Positions 49,401 through 57,600 of a stretch of DNA of 64,000 nt are shown piece after piece (the stretch's first letter is position 1; every line of letters begins with the position of its first letter). Made by a program: the position numbers and the translations under genes. The notes under the pieces are model-generated. The model was not told the origin of the DNA and made no database searches. It saw nothing but the letters and a program-made list of their open reading frames with translations. Source of the DNA: Cyanoderma ruficeps (taxonomy: Eukaryota; Chordata; Aves; Passeriformes; Timaliidae); contig VZDJ01000052.1 of NCBI GenBank assembly GCA_008694505.1, positions 5,645,722-5,709,721 on the forward strand, in the 5' to 3' direction.

Positions 49401-51633
49401 GGTTTTGGATTATAGTTATAGAGAAGACATAAAATTAAAACTAACTAACGAATAATCCCTTTATATACACACAGAATTTTTTTCAGTGTTGTTGCCAGGA
49501 AGAAGCAAAGAGGCTGCCTGAAAAATGACATTAGGCTGAGTAATACCTTGGTTGAGGTGTGTGGGTTCTGTAATCTGAATACCATTCACAGAACACTGCG
49601 CTCCATTCAGCGGGATGAGGTTCACGGTACCATTGAGATTTTCAAAGATGCAATGCTCACTTTCCAGATCAAGGCCATGAAGAACTAAACACAAAGAAAT
49701 AAGATAACATAATTAGATTCCTCACAACTAGTAAGATTAACATGCTAATAATAATTTATTAAGAACACATTGCACTACATATCAGAGAGTATATTTTCTC
49801 TTTATTCTGGACAATGTTTTCTTCCTTCCTTTCTTCCTTTATCACATCCTGCATGCCTTAAATATTTATTGTTTTGTTCTAGTGGAAAGAAGTGTGCTGG
49901 ATTGGTTTTGCAGTTTTTTTGGTATAATGCTCTTTATTCCTGTGCTTTGATGTCTGATCAGCAAATGCTCCTTTCTTTCCAATAAAAACCAGAAAAGTAC
50001 AATTCACATAATTGTAGAGAGAGATTCTTTGACCTCACAAGGAAATAATGAAAACTTTCACATTATTTCACAAGGAAATCATGAAAACTCATAGTAGACC
50101 TTAAGGCAACCATGCTTAAATCTGAAAAGACAGGATATAAGATGTCATTGAAGACAAAAGGATGGCTGAAGTAAAGTTCTTATGTCCTAAGACATTCAGG
50201 GCTTTTATCAATTAGTTATGCTGGTTTCCATTTTTTCTTCAAATAATGTGTGTATTGTTTAATAACACAAGGCATCACAAGTTTGGTAGTTCCATGGAAT
50301 TTATTAGAGTAATTTAAATCCAGGCAACTTTTGACCCATGAAAATATACCAAACTAAGTTATATGACTCTCAGATTCTTCAAGAATTAAAGACTGCAATT
50401 TACTTAATCAAACTGTTTTCCAGAAATTTATGTAAAACTTATGTGATAGGACAGTCCAGATCTGACAGTTAGTTGCATTGGTAAGAAATCAATAGAAAAA
50501 CCAGTAGATTCTTATCAGTTTTTAGATTTTTTTTAAACTCAAATCTGAAGTCCCAAGACTATCTTAGGTGTAACAGTATAACATAACAATGCTGTCATTA
50601 TCTGAAGGTTAAGAGAACGATTTTGCAGTAATTGCAACAGGTGCTATATGAAAAAGGACAGTGTTTTTACAGGATGCTATTTCAAGAGGAGCAAGAAATA
50701 AATTAGTAACAAGTATATGAACATACTTAAAGCCCACAAGCTGTGCTAGAAGTCGTGCTCTTTGAAGCAAATCTCATGCAATTCAGCTTTCAGATTTTCT
50801 AAAAATTAAAATACGCAAAACACAGAACAGCTAACTGAAAAAGGGATAAACATATGAAGCTTAGTTCATGTATTAGGATACTGGAAGAAGAAAAAATGTA
50901 AAAATGCCGAATTCCATACCGATATCCTGTTCTGTTATAGCATCTTCTCGGCCAACATATGTTTGGCCCTCCTAATTAAGAGAGAAACACACATTATTTC
51001 CAGTTGGAATCTCCTTATCTCCCCCACAAGAATATAATTTATCCTTCCACTTTCTCAGGGTAACCTGAATGAAATACATATTTAAACATACATGAAAAAT
51101 AGGAATCATGTAGCATTTTCAGAATGTTTTCACAGTCCTTATTTTACAATATTATCAGCAAATTCAAGTTTCAACTGTTCAGTGCAGAACCACTTTTGTA
51201 GCTTTGAGACAATCTAGATTTTAAGGTCAAGCTTTATAATTACATGAATAACAAACCAATACACACAGATAAAAATATGAAACGCCTATATCTGGTTAAC
51301 CAGTTGACTCTCAGGGTAAACCCAAACAGATATTTTAACTTCATCATTTACAACCTCTTAAGAGCTTTTCTTATTACAGAAGAGAAGCATAAAGAGATTT
51401 TCTTACCATAATAATGTAACCAGCACTATATATAGATAGCAAATCAATACTGTAATTTTTCTACTGAAATTGCAAGGCATATAAAGGCTATGGAAACACA
51501 GATGTGGATTTACCTTCAAGTGGTACAAGATGATACCAGTACTGAGAAGATCATCATCAATGCCAATGAGATGAGGCAGTTCAGAATCTAACACAACACC
51601 TATCCCTTCTTTCCTCAGAGCCAAAGTTTGTTC
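19325..51633 (-). CDS. KIF16B: KIF16B, kinesin-3 motor (SNX23), partial: FHA, stalk and first half of PX
   Basis: KIF16B is a plus-end-directed kinesin-3 that carries early endosomes; its C-terminal PX domain binds phosphoinositides, chiefly PI3P. Twelve minus-strand exons were placed: 51633-51514, 50971-50920, 49684-49547, 45278-45196, 45020-44932, 38814-38761, 37428-36073, 32621-32463, 31958-31853, 31316-31266, 24357-24235 and 19414-19325. Every border is AG/GT, all phases match, and the join is 807 codons without a stop. In this partial protein the FHA domain is about residues 36-125, coiled coil about 160-650, linker 650-736, and the start of PX 737-807. Matches to the human protein (from memory) are near-continuous, for example SELPHLIGIDDDLLSTGIIL and SLGANPDDLKDPIKISIPRY. 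The motor exons (beyond 64000) and the last PX exons (not found below 19325) are missing from the window, not broken. The gene identity is secure. Confidence 0.97.
19415..24234 (-). other. KIF16B: KIF16B intron, 4.8 kb
   Basis: This intron interrupts the PX domain. I see only AT-rich intronic sequence; a local repeat of AGAAATTTAT-type units lies near 22300-22345. Confidence 0.85.
24235..24357 (-). CDS. KIF16B: KIF16B exon: start of PX domain
   Basis: This 123-bp, 41-codon exon reads RMVCRSLGANPDDLKDPIKI, SIPRYVLCGQGKDEHYEFEI, K. It gives the first PX beta strands and is nearly identical to human apart from Cys for Ser at the fourth residue and EHYEFEI for AHFEFEV. The acceptor is ACGAAAG before CGGATG, after a T-rich tract; the donor is AAAG followed by GTAAGT. 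Confidence 0.97.
27601..27622. repeat. Perfect 22-bp palindrome
   Basis: The core AGAGCTGTAATTACAGCTCT (27602-27621) is extended by C and G on the outside. The half-unit TGTAATTACAG occurs again immediately after it, at 27621-27631. Confidence 0.75.
28031..28036 (-). terminator. Candidate poly(A) signal for the alternative KIF16B end
   Basis: The plus strand reads TTTATT, which is AATAAA on the minus strand, 1.56 kb past the stop at 29599. An ATTAAA variant lies at 28359-28364. Such hexamers are common in AT-rich DNA, so position is the only support. Confidence 0.25.
28560..28853 (-). other. Coding-like open frame, hydrophobic core
   Basis: This is a 97-codon frame bounded by stops and opening at GTG. 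It includes LPLFSSILYVVVLSAKRGTC, FHKVPVSTVKEIQAGFAGQN and LLTIFTYNKHFTQRI. Its residue mix looks protein-like. It lies between the alternative exon and the candidate AATAAA at 28031, on the same strand. No acceptor in the right frame is evident. I cannot assign a family. Confidence 0.3.
28956..28990. repeat. 12-bp direct repeat with internal palindrome
   Basis: ACTAAACTGTTT occurs at 28956-28967 and 28979-28990. Between and across the copies, TTTAGTGT and ACACTAAA form an inverted repeat. It lies between two coding-like frames. Confidence 0.65.
29006..29257 (-). other. Coding-like open frame downstream of the alternative exon
   Basis: This is an 83-codon frame without an ATG start (TTG follows an in-frame TGA). 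It encodes TSLEKLLPGKTTTIRNLQVN and, later, SPMQEAVTMCISTEISDAF. The composition resembles real protein more than chance translation. A GTGAGA donor-like site follows DAF. It could be an old continuation of the alternative KIF16B tail, an extra exon, or 3' UTR that is open by chance. Confidence 0.3.
29366..29480. other. GC-rich, CpG-containing block
   Basis: This is a short, sharply GC-rich block (runs such as GGCCCCGGGCCCGGCCTGGC) with several CpGs, set in otherwise AT-rich intron. It separates the 228-codon alternative exon from the two downstream coding-like frames. It might be a small promoter-like island or an inserted sequence. I found no target duplication around it. Confidence 0.5.
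29599..30285 (-). CDS. KIF16B: Candidate alternative terminal exon of KIF16B (PX-less isoform)
   Basis: A frame of 228 codons plus a TGA stop begins exactly at an acceptor (a T-rich tract, then TTTTTGACAG before AAAAGT). It is in phase 0, so it joins the exon ending LKYE at 31266. It starts KSQQWQPRYGFPFLSEDGNC and continues with a basic, Ser-rich sequence including LLSRFGRLSLSLGSLLVHQR. Joining it would replace the PX domain. I recognise no domain in it. KIF16B splice forms differing at the C-terminus and lacking PX are reported, as I recall, but I could not compare sequences. A chance frame of this length at an in-phase acceptor is unlikely but possible. Candidate minus-strand poly(A) signals are ATTAAA at 28359-28364 and AATAAA at 28031-28036. 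Confidence 0.55.
   Translation of the reverse strand, partial: KSQQWQPRYGFPFLSEDGNCASDLCGENAGVRDHKRQKVYKEMLDLLSRFGRLSLSLGSLLVHQRRCFRMKGVTQSRKSFACHRDIKSILIHSKSINTLKSKNVPYQDGLSTSLHSFDFNNVAYSLHKVENFNRFDDKIITSPDGDSSRTESDCSHLKQMSPAGSLMGANEQTGFSILCLLFSQSNVHSETKTYKDNSPLKTVQPIVKTSLVILSFQHNAELPLISAV
31266..31316 (-). CDS. KIF16B: KIF16B exon before PX; branch point for the alternative end
   Basis: This 51-bp exon encodes DNERHNNSTLQRKLKYE, matching human DNEKLHNGTIQRKLKYE. The acceptor is CACTTAG before GATAAT and the donor is TATGAG followed by GTAGGT. It ends in phase 0, so it can be joined either to the PX exon at 24357 or to the candidate terminal exon at 30285. Confidence 0.95.
31317..31852 (-). 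other. KIF16B: KIF16B intron, 536 bp
   Basis: GT/AG intron with nothing else recognised. Confidence 0.9.
31853..31958 (-). CDS. KIF16B: KIF16B exon: tail coiled segment
   Basis: This 106-bp exon encodes INAFIEQEVQRRLQNIHQKA followed by EDNHVSASWSTESFK. The first part aligns with human INAYIEEEVQRRLQDLH. The acceptor is TCTTAAAG before GATAAA and the donor is TTCAAG followed by GTGAGC. It leaves in phase 0. Confidence 0.95.
31959..32462 (-). other. KIF16B: KIF16B intron, 504 bp
   Basis: GT/AG intron. A short GT microsatellite lies at about 31976-31988, beside the acceptor of the next exon. Confidence 0.9.
32463..32621 (-). CDS. KIF16B: KIF16B exon: stalk end and Pro/Ser linker
   Basis: This 159-bp exon begins LDQEIQQLKQKIYQGDGAQK, which matches the human LEYEIQQLKQKIYEVDG stretch, and continues into a Ser/Pro-rich linker ending PAAPLVDD. 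The acceptor is TTTATAG before CCTGGA and the donor is GACAG followed by GTAGGT. The linker half is poorly conserved against human, as expected for an unstructured segment. Confidence 0.95.
34246..34322. repeat. G/T-rich low-complexity tract
   Basis: A TTTG/TTTGG-based tract contains G runs of 4, 5 and 6. It resembles the complement of the A/C tract near 2941 and has limited potential for G-rich secondary structure. Confidence 0.65.
34656..34715. repeat. Purine-rich (A/G) tract
   Basis: Long A runs are broken by short G pairs. This accounts for the lysine-rich translation seen there, which is not a gene. Confidence 0.6.
36073..37428 (-). CDS. KIF16B: KIF16B large stalk exon (coiled coil)
   Basis: This is a single 1356-bp exon of about 452 codons, open throughout. 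It starts KQIEEMEEKQKSDKAELVRM and ends near EAEQKALEQDRER. The sequence is almost entirely Glu/Lys/Gln/Leu heptads, including VMLVAHLEEQLREKQVMIEL and FEFTANVARQEGKVRKKEKE, which match the human stalk closely; the middle (residues about 210-300 of the exon) is more diverged. The stalk mediates dimerisation and regulation of the motor. The acceptor is CGCTGTAG before GAAACA and the donor is AACG followed by GTGAGT. The first in-frame ATG, at 37448, lies upstream of the acceptor in the intron and is not a start. Confidence 0.98.
37429..38760 (-). other. KIF16B: KIF16B intron, 1.3 kb
   Basis: GT/AG intron with nothing else recognised. Confidence 0.9.
38761..38814 (-). CDS. KIF16B: KIF16B short exon at stalk start
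   Basis: This is a 54-bp exon encoding LEFERQQREELEKLESK. The acceptor is AATTAG before GCTAGA and the donor is AAAAG followed by GTAACA. It opens the charged coiled coil, and its phase fits both neighbours. The exon lies 1.3 kb upstream of the large stalk exon. Confidence 0.95.
39056..39090 (+). pseudogene. U6 snRNA-like fragment
   Basis: The stretch ATACAGATGATTAGCATAGC followed by CCCTGTG resembles the U6 core (ATACAGAGAAGATTAGCATG then GCCCCTGCG), with a 2-base gap and a few changes. The preceding CGA also fits. The 5' and 3' parts of U6 are not convincing, so this is at most a decayed U6 pseudogene fragment. Confidence 0.4.
40228..40275. repeat. 30-bp imperfect tandem duplication
   Basis: CACAAATTCATTTCCAAAA recurs 30 bp later as CACAAATTCATTCCAAAAA. 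Confidence 0.5.
42540..43137 (+). mobile_element. LTR-like element, 5' border unresolved
   Basis: This GC-richer block ends in a typical LTR 3' region: a CT-rich tract, AATAAA at 43029-43034, then about 100 bp ending CCCACGACA. It resembles bird ERV LTRs in layout. I could not find the matching TGTCGTGG-type start or a target duplication (the sequence after the end is AGATC), so the left edge is approximate and may be truncated. It lies in the intron between 44932 and 38814, antisense to KIF16B. Confidence 0.55.
44374..44396. repeat. Perfect 10-bp inverted repeat, 3-base loop
   Basis: ATTCCCAAGT, AAA, ACTTGGGAAT: a perfect hairpin in the intron downstream of the exon at 44932. No T-run or known RNA context accompanies it. 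Confidence 0.7.
44932..45020 (-). CDS. KIF16B: KIF16B exon: Ser-rich linker after FHA
   Basis: This 89-bp exon encodes SGLLSSFSLSMTDLSKSCEN and LSAVMLYNPG, matching the human linker between FHA and stalk. The acceptor is TTGTTAG before AGTGGA; the donor is CCAGG followed by GTGAGT. The intron separating it from the previous exon is only 175 bp, the shortest in the window. The Ser-rich stretch is a plausible phosphorylation region (inference). Confidence 0.95.
45196..45278 (-). CDS. KIF16B: KIF16B exon: last FHA strand
   Basis: This 83-bp exon encodes AVILLGRTNMFRFNHPKEAA and KLREKRK. The FRFNHP block is the kinesin-3 signature that closes the FHA domain. The acceptor is TCTCCTCAG and the donor is AAAG followed by GTGAGA. 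The exon enters in mid-codon (GGT, Gly) and leaves in phase 0. Confidence 0.97.
48301..48305. repeat. Target-site duplication GACGT, left copy
   Basis: GACGT abuts the LTR start; an identical copy is at 49318-49322. Confidence 0.85.
48306..49317 (+). mobile_element. Second solo LTR, CpG-rich, with 5-bp target duplication
   Basis: This 1012-bp element starts TGTCGGGG and ends AAGACA, flanked on both sides by GACGT (48301-48305 and 49318-49322). Its 3' part shares the string AGTAAAGAACTG (49189-49200), then TCTTTGCCTGA and a similar end, with the LTR at 7505, so the two are related. Its middle (about 48600-49110) is GC- and CpG-rich and holds two copies of CAGCGCCCCCTG. No internal genes remain. 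It sits in the KIF16B intron, antisense, ending 230 bp from the FHA-core exon. Confidence 0.88.
49318..49322. repeat. Target-site duplication GACGT, right copy
   Basis: GACGT directly follows the terminal CA of the LTR and matches the copy at 48301-48305. Confidence 0.85.
49547..49684 (-). CDS. KIF16B: KIF16B exon: FHA core
   Basis: This 138-bp exon encodes the FHA core: LHGLDLESEHCIFENLNGTV, then NLIPLNGAQCSVNGIQI and THLNQ. SEHC matches the FHA Ser-x-x-His motif and VNG the conserved Asn-Gly turn. The acceptor is GTGTTTAG before TTCTTC; the donor is CAAG followed by GTATTA. A solo LTR ends about 230 bp past the donor, inside the next intron. Confidence 0.97.
49685..50919 (-). other. KIF16B: KIF16B intron, 1.2 kb
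   Basis: GT/AG intron with a small 33-bp tandem duplication at 50036. Confidence 0.9.
50036..50089. repeat. 33-bp imperfect tandem duplication
   Basis: CACAAGGAAATAATGAAAAC recurs 33 bp later as CACAAGGAAATCATGAAAAC. Confidence 0.6.
50920..50971 (-). CDS. KIF16B: KIF16B exon: FHA strand with the Gly-Arg motif
   Basis: This is a 52-bp exon encoding EGQTYVGREDAITEQDI plus one base of the next codon. GRE holds the Gly-Arg pair typical of FHA domains. The acceptor is AATTAG before GAGGGC; the donor is ATATCG followed by GTATGG. It is too short to show as an ORF and was placed by phase and by homology to human KIF16B. Confidence 0.96.
50972..51513 (-). other. KIF16B: KIF16B intron, 542 bp
   Basis: GT/AG intron with nothing else recognised. 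Confidence 0.9.
51514..51633 (-). CDS. KIF16B: KIF16B exon: neck region into FHA start
   Basis: This exon is 120 bp and 40 codons, phase 0 at both ends. It encodes EQTLALRKEGIGVVLDSELP followed by HLIGIDDDLLSTGIILYHLK, the conserved kinesin-3 stretch leading into the first FHA strand. The acceptor is TTTATAG before GAACAA and the donor is AAG followed by GTAAAT. It is the most 5' exon seen. The preceding human exon (neck coiled coil ending near WNETQNILK) was looked for up to 64000 and not found. Confidence 0.96.
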
Positions 51634-54600
51634 CTATAAAAGACAAAAGTTTATTTATTAGGATATGAAAGAAATACCCATCTTCCTTCTCTTTCTAAAC
51701 CACATTTAATGTAACTTCTTCTCTGTAATATCACACAAAAGAAAAAGAATGTTTTTTAGAATTTTTTGATTTTACATTTTAAATGTGACTTCTTTACTTT
51801 TATTAAGCATTCCAAGCTTGCTGTTGAGGAAACCTGTGAAGGTGTTATTTGAAGGAAACCAGACCAACAGCTCAATTACACCAGAGAAGGAACATCCATC
51901 AGGAGTGTAACAAAGCAACGTTGCCTAAAAAGCAAGCTATGTGCCACCTTTCACAATGGTAAGGAGAATTTCAAACCCCTCAGCATTCAGTACAGCTAAA
52001 GAACAGAAAACTGAAAACTTTTTAGCAGTCCTTTAAATAAGCTGAACTTTGTACAATAAAAACCCCAGACTCCTGACAATTCAGTAAACCTAAGCAGTTG
52101 AAATAACATCCTATGTAAGAAAAGCACTGCCAGTAGTAAATAAATGTAAGAAATATTCACAGCACATAATTTTAGTGATTGAAAATTCCTTTCGGCCACA
52201 TTGTACATGGGTTGAAGCATCATTCAGCAGAGCTTCAGGTGGAAGATTTCAGCCTTGCATAAAGTAATGTATGCTGGGACAAAGTATTCTATGCTGCAGT
52301 ACACAAAAGTTTATGCAATAAATCAAAAAATTAATTATAGCTTTGATATAAGTTCTAGTATTTAAAAAGTTTAATTTCTAAGTTGAAACAGAATCCCATT
52401 GGCTTCTAGGCCTGAAAGCTAATACCAGCAGAGATCGTGGATGTGCATGCACACAATCTTTCAAAACAAATGTGTTTTTCTATGTAGAAGAGCTAAGCCC
52501 TGAAATCTGTGAAGCAGAGGCAATGTCAGCAAGTATTCCTGTGTATTACAAGGAGCACGCTTTTCTCCTGGTGCTAATAAAAATGGCAAACAAGTTCTCT
52601 GACAGCTGCATGACTACTCCTTTTCCAAGTCATCCAATGCCTTCTACTGAGCCAAAAAGACACCACAGTGTAAGGAAAACCAACACATAGATTTCTAGAT
52701 GTCTTTTCCCAAGTACAGCAACTTGCAAGTCTAAAGAACAAAGCAGATGTAAAATCTCATTTCCCTGCAGAAAAAAAGCGCTGCCAATATTGATACTGTC
52801 TAAAAATTCCAAGTATGGATATATCTGGGTAACATGAGATGATGACACAACTTATAATATGCTGCAAAACAAAACTGGGAAATGTTACTCTGGTCATGAA
52901 TGAATTAAAAAGTTCTCCAGCACTCAGAAAGAAAAAAAAAATAAGCTGTGATTCACGTGCAGCTCAGACATTCACAATGCATCCCAGATATCCGTTCATA
53001 TTATAAGAGAGTCACATCATAAACCTAAAAAATACAACTTAATTAATTGTTCAAGGGAAAAAGTAATTTCAGTCCAAAATACCTATCATATATTAGATAT
53101 TTACTGAGTAGCATCTACTGTTATACATAATTTATAATGTTCCCATATGACAAGGATGAAGACAAGACCCTGAGGACTGGTGGCCAGTTACTGCTAGCAC
53201 CTTCGGCCCAATGGAATTGATAAAATATTAACAGCTGAACATTTTTTTCCACAGCACAACAAAGCATTTGCCAATGCCCCTGACAGAGGAAGAAAATAAA
53301 CATCCCAGGAGACAAAAAAAAATTATCACTGGGTGAGAAAAAGAGCTCATAAATAATTAAGAATACAGAAACAATATGATTCTTTATTTTCCAGTCTTTC
53401 CATATTCAACACATTCTTACTATAATATGAAATTAATCATGTATAATTGTGATTTAGAACAGATGGATTGCTTTTTTATTCAGATCTAAAATTAAAGAAC
53501 ATAAATTAATTGAGTTTCTAGGGTTGTATTTTGTAATTGACTACCATTCACGCACAGAATGCATCCTGTTAATGGAAATTTTATAAGAAATGCAACAGAC
53601 AGTAGCTGTGATTAACTATAATATTTTTTAGTTTAATATAGGCTGTAAATAAGCTTTTATCTTCAGATACAATTTACTAAAATAAACTGAATCTTAATCA
53701 GATACCTGAAGTAACTCCTGAACTTTAATTGCTTGGCTTAAAATTGAATTCCAAATTCAAGAGCTTCTGCAAGGATGCCTCCAAAAGCCAAACTGAGCAC
53801 TTTTGCCCCAAAATGAAATCACAGCAACATCACCAACAATAAATTTTGATTACTCTGTTCTTTAACAGCAAGAGAAGGAAAAGAGAAAGGCCCAAAAGAA
53901 GTGGTCAAACTGCCCCTCTTTCCTTCTCGACACCATAGGAAGGATGTTTCTGAAGAGGGACAGACCTCTTTTGAAATAAACTGAAGGTCTGTAATCTATT
54001 ACAAGGCAGAGAAATGATTAGGTTTAATCCACTATTTGGTTCACTTCCATTTGGGCTACATAATTTTAAGTGGTGAATCCATAACTCAAATGACACGAGC
54101 GCTAAAGGTCACTGTCCCTACTAAAAATTACTAAATCAGAAAATTTATTAATATCTCAAGATACAGTTGAAGAAAGCTGAATGTACCCACATAGTTCTTA
54201 GCTTGAATTATCCTTGAACGCTAAAGTGTACACATACTCCCTCAGTATTTAAGATGTGTTCACAAGTTGTGGAAAATAAAGCAAGCCAAGTATTATCCAC
54301 AAAGGAGCACTTAGGTTGGTACAAATGGTTGCTGTTTCAGGAGCAGAAAAAGTTTTTTTCTTTGGGAGCTGCTAGATCAAACGGGCTCACTTGAAGAGTA
54401 GAAACTCAGAAAGTAATTCTGAGACAGCATACGAAAAACTGTCTTTAAGTCAAGGTTAAAATAAAAGGATTATATTGTATATTCAAATTCTCATCTCTTT
54501 GAATTCAGCTCTGACTCAGCTGTCAGAAATATCCTGATACAGTAAGTTCATTTACATTTATAGAGAGAGAGATGAAAGCTTTTGTAAAATCTCATTTCTT

Positions 54601-57600
54601 CTGCACGGATACATTAAGTTTAGTGTATTAACTGATAGAGTGGCACCTCTAAACAGAGATGCAATCTGGTAGTTTAAGAACAAATCTATGACTAAAGCAT
54701 TCACTTGAGGTGAAAAGTTCATCATCATCATATACAACTACTCATTATAAAGAGCACTGCTGTGACACACGGGATGTCTTTAAATGGATCTCTTTAAATG
54801 CACACACTAAAAAAGAAGCACACAGCTTTACTTCTTTCGGCCAACAAGGTGTTGAATTAAATTTAAAAAGAAAGTAGATCCGAAAGGCATTTTTAACATT
54901 CCTTTACCAATCTAATAGTGAAGGAAAACATTATGCTGCTATTGTCCCAGCACATATTAAAGAGTACATCTAATTAGTGCACTGCAGTGAACAGAACCTC
55001 TCAGGGGAGTTCAACTTTTGTCATGCTTTCCAATGCAAAAATGCAATCCCTTTATTTAAATATTGAACAGAGAGCTGCTGGCACACAGTCCTGAGAATAA
55101 ATTGTACAGACACTTTCAGTAAAACATGACAATTACTTAGCCAGCATGATGCTCTGATTTCTACATTCAAATTATGAAAAAAAACCCCCACGTAATACCA
55201 AATTTAAAAAATGATGGGCAAAAACGTGCAATGCCAAAGGTCTTGGCATTAATATTTAACCAGACTATATATGAGAAAATGCTTATGCTAACAGGTACTT
55301 TGGGTGCATTTGATTTTATTGAAAATATGCTATTATATCTCGAGTTCACAAAAATGTCTGACTATATTCAATGGCCTGGCACTAACATTAAGTCCTCTAT
55401 AAAATATATAGACATAAACTGCCCACAAGCCAAGCTCTTAATTCTTAATTGGTTTTCCTCCAGCTATGTATTCAATACACTTTGCATTTCCTTTAAACCT
55501 CTGGAAACAAATGTTTTGTACCTAGAGAAAAAATATTCCAGAGTGTTCAGGATTCAAATGTTCCTGAAAAAGTTGATTTTGAAACCCAGCAGATACATGG
55601 CATAAACAGAGACAGGAAATAGGGTGAAGCAGCCTCACCTCTTCATGCCATAATCAGCATGGGTGAAAATCCAAAACTTCTCTCACTGAAGTCAGAAATT
55701 TATACATTCACCATCACAGGACTACAGAAGATTAAGTGACTTAAAATCACAGTTCCATTGCAGAGGTTCTGGACAAACACAGGAAGCTGAGGGCTGTACT
55801 GCTGGATTACAGCAAAAAATATATGGCAATATATAGGTAAACCCACTTCAAACCCAGTTCATACATGTGTGCTCTAAGAGGGGTTACACTGTTTGAGTTT
55901 CCAGAGTTAATCCTCCCACAGAAAGAGAAAATGAGACAAAAGTGTGGGCAGGACTGTGATGAATATGCTAAAAACCCAAGGGGGGAAATTCCCAAACAAG
56001 CAGTGCTCACTTGATGCTTCTTATATGAGGAAGTAAAAAAGAAAATTGATCATCAGGAGTTCAAAACCAAAAAGCAATCCCTTGTTAAATACAAGGACAC
56101 TGCAGACACCAATAATTTACATGGCTGCAAGAAATTACCTGGAAAAAAAGGTGATAAAAGGAAAAGAGTGTGGACAAAGGCACAGAGTATCCATCGCCTG
56201 GAGTTCCTTAACTTCAAGAATCACAGCCACAGAAAGCATGGAGGGTTTTCTGGAGAAGGATTGCTATCTGCTTGCCCTGTTTTAAACTCCAAATTTGAGT
56301 ACAGCTGAATAAACCATAACTCACCTACATGGAGCTTATTCCCATCATTTGGGTGGTACAGTCCTAATGCAGGCTTCGAATGGATTAAAAATAGCAGGAT
56401 ATAAGAGGAATATACTGCAGACAGACCTCTGTTTCTGTTTACATAAATTAAATGAATAAGTCTAGACATAAGTCTTTTCAAAATGCTACATAAACAGATT
56501 GACTACTCCTCTGAATTTTCAACTGCATTGCATGCTAATTACTATATTTATAAAGATGACAGCCAACTACTGAAGTTGCACTCACAGTATTAAGAGGCAA
56601 GAGTAGCAAAAAATTATTAAAACTGCTGGTAAACCCCACAAAACACATGCAAGGTGTTTGATTTGTTCTGTAATTAAATGAAAACTTGAGGAATTTTAAC
56701 TCTGCTTGAAATGCCAGCAACATTTCTCCTGCCTGAGAAGAAACAACTAAAAAGTGACCTCCTGTGTGCTGTGCCCAAATACCATAACAAGTAATTATTT
56801 TATAGATTCCACTCAGGCTCTCATCCATTACATGACGTAAAATTATTTCAAATATTTGGTCTGAACTTGGTGGTAGGCACTTTATACTCATGCACTTTGC
56901 ATCACAACTGACATCCAGCTGAAATAATAATTTACCTTCTCCGGCCTTTATTCATTGATACTGGCAGCAGTGATACCTATCCTGCTTACTGTGGTTATAC
57001 CGTGCCAAACTCCAAACATTTCCCCCCCCAGGAGATGACCAGGCTCACCATATCCCAGCATTTAGCACATCCTTTCTCAAGGTCTGTGTACAATTTTGCC
57101 AGCACCGTGTACACTCATCTTTTCCACTCACTGCACAGAATATTTATCAGGACATCTATCTGATCCTTCCAGACTCAGGTGTCTTTCATGTAGATGTACT
57201 ATCTCACGACAGGAAAGTCTCATCCTCCTCCTCTTCCACGGTGTATCAAGTCCTTTGCATTGCAAACTATTTACCATCAACCACTCTTCTGTTATCCTTA
57301 GGCTCACTCAACCCTCTCTCAGATGCTCTGCTAGAAAAGTTAGCTTTAATATCAGCAAACTTCACCAGTTAACACTATTAAAGAAACCATTAAACATGAT
57401 AAGGCCAAAAATGTGCTCCAGGACTACCTCCCCAAAAACCCCTACAACTACAAACTTCTCTCCCAGTAGCACTGCTTCCATGACATCCTCTGTATAAGCA
57501 TTTCTATTATATTTAAATCCTTACTTCCACACTACATAAATAAAAAATTGCTTCCTCAATGTCCCAGGTCAAATGCTCCATCAACACCCACCAAGATGTG

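Larger units (their letters stand above)
45279..49546 (-). other. KIF16B: KIF16B intron, 4.3 kb, with solo LTR
   Basis: The intron splits the FHA domain. It contains the complete CpG-rich solo LTR at 48306-49317. The remainder is AT-rich with nothing recognised. Confidence 0.9.

Noticed and set aside
55174..55605. 143-codon plus-strand open frame
   Set aside because: No recognisable domain or splice support, and it lies on the opposite strand in a long AT-rich intron. An unknown gene cannot be fully excluded.
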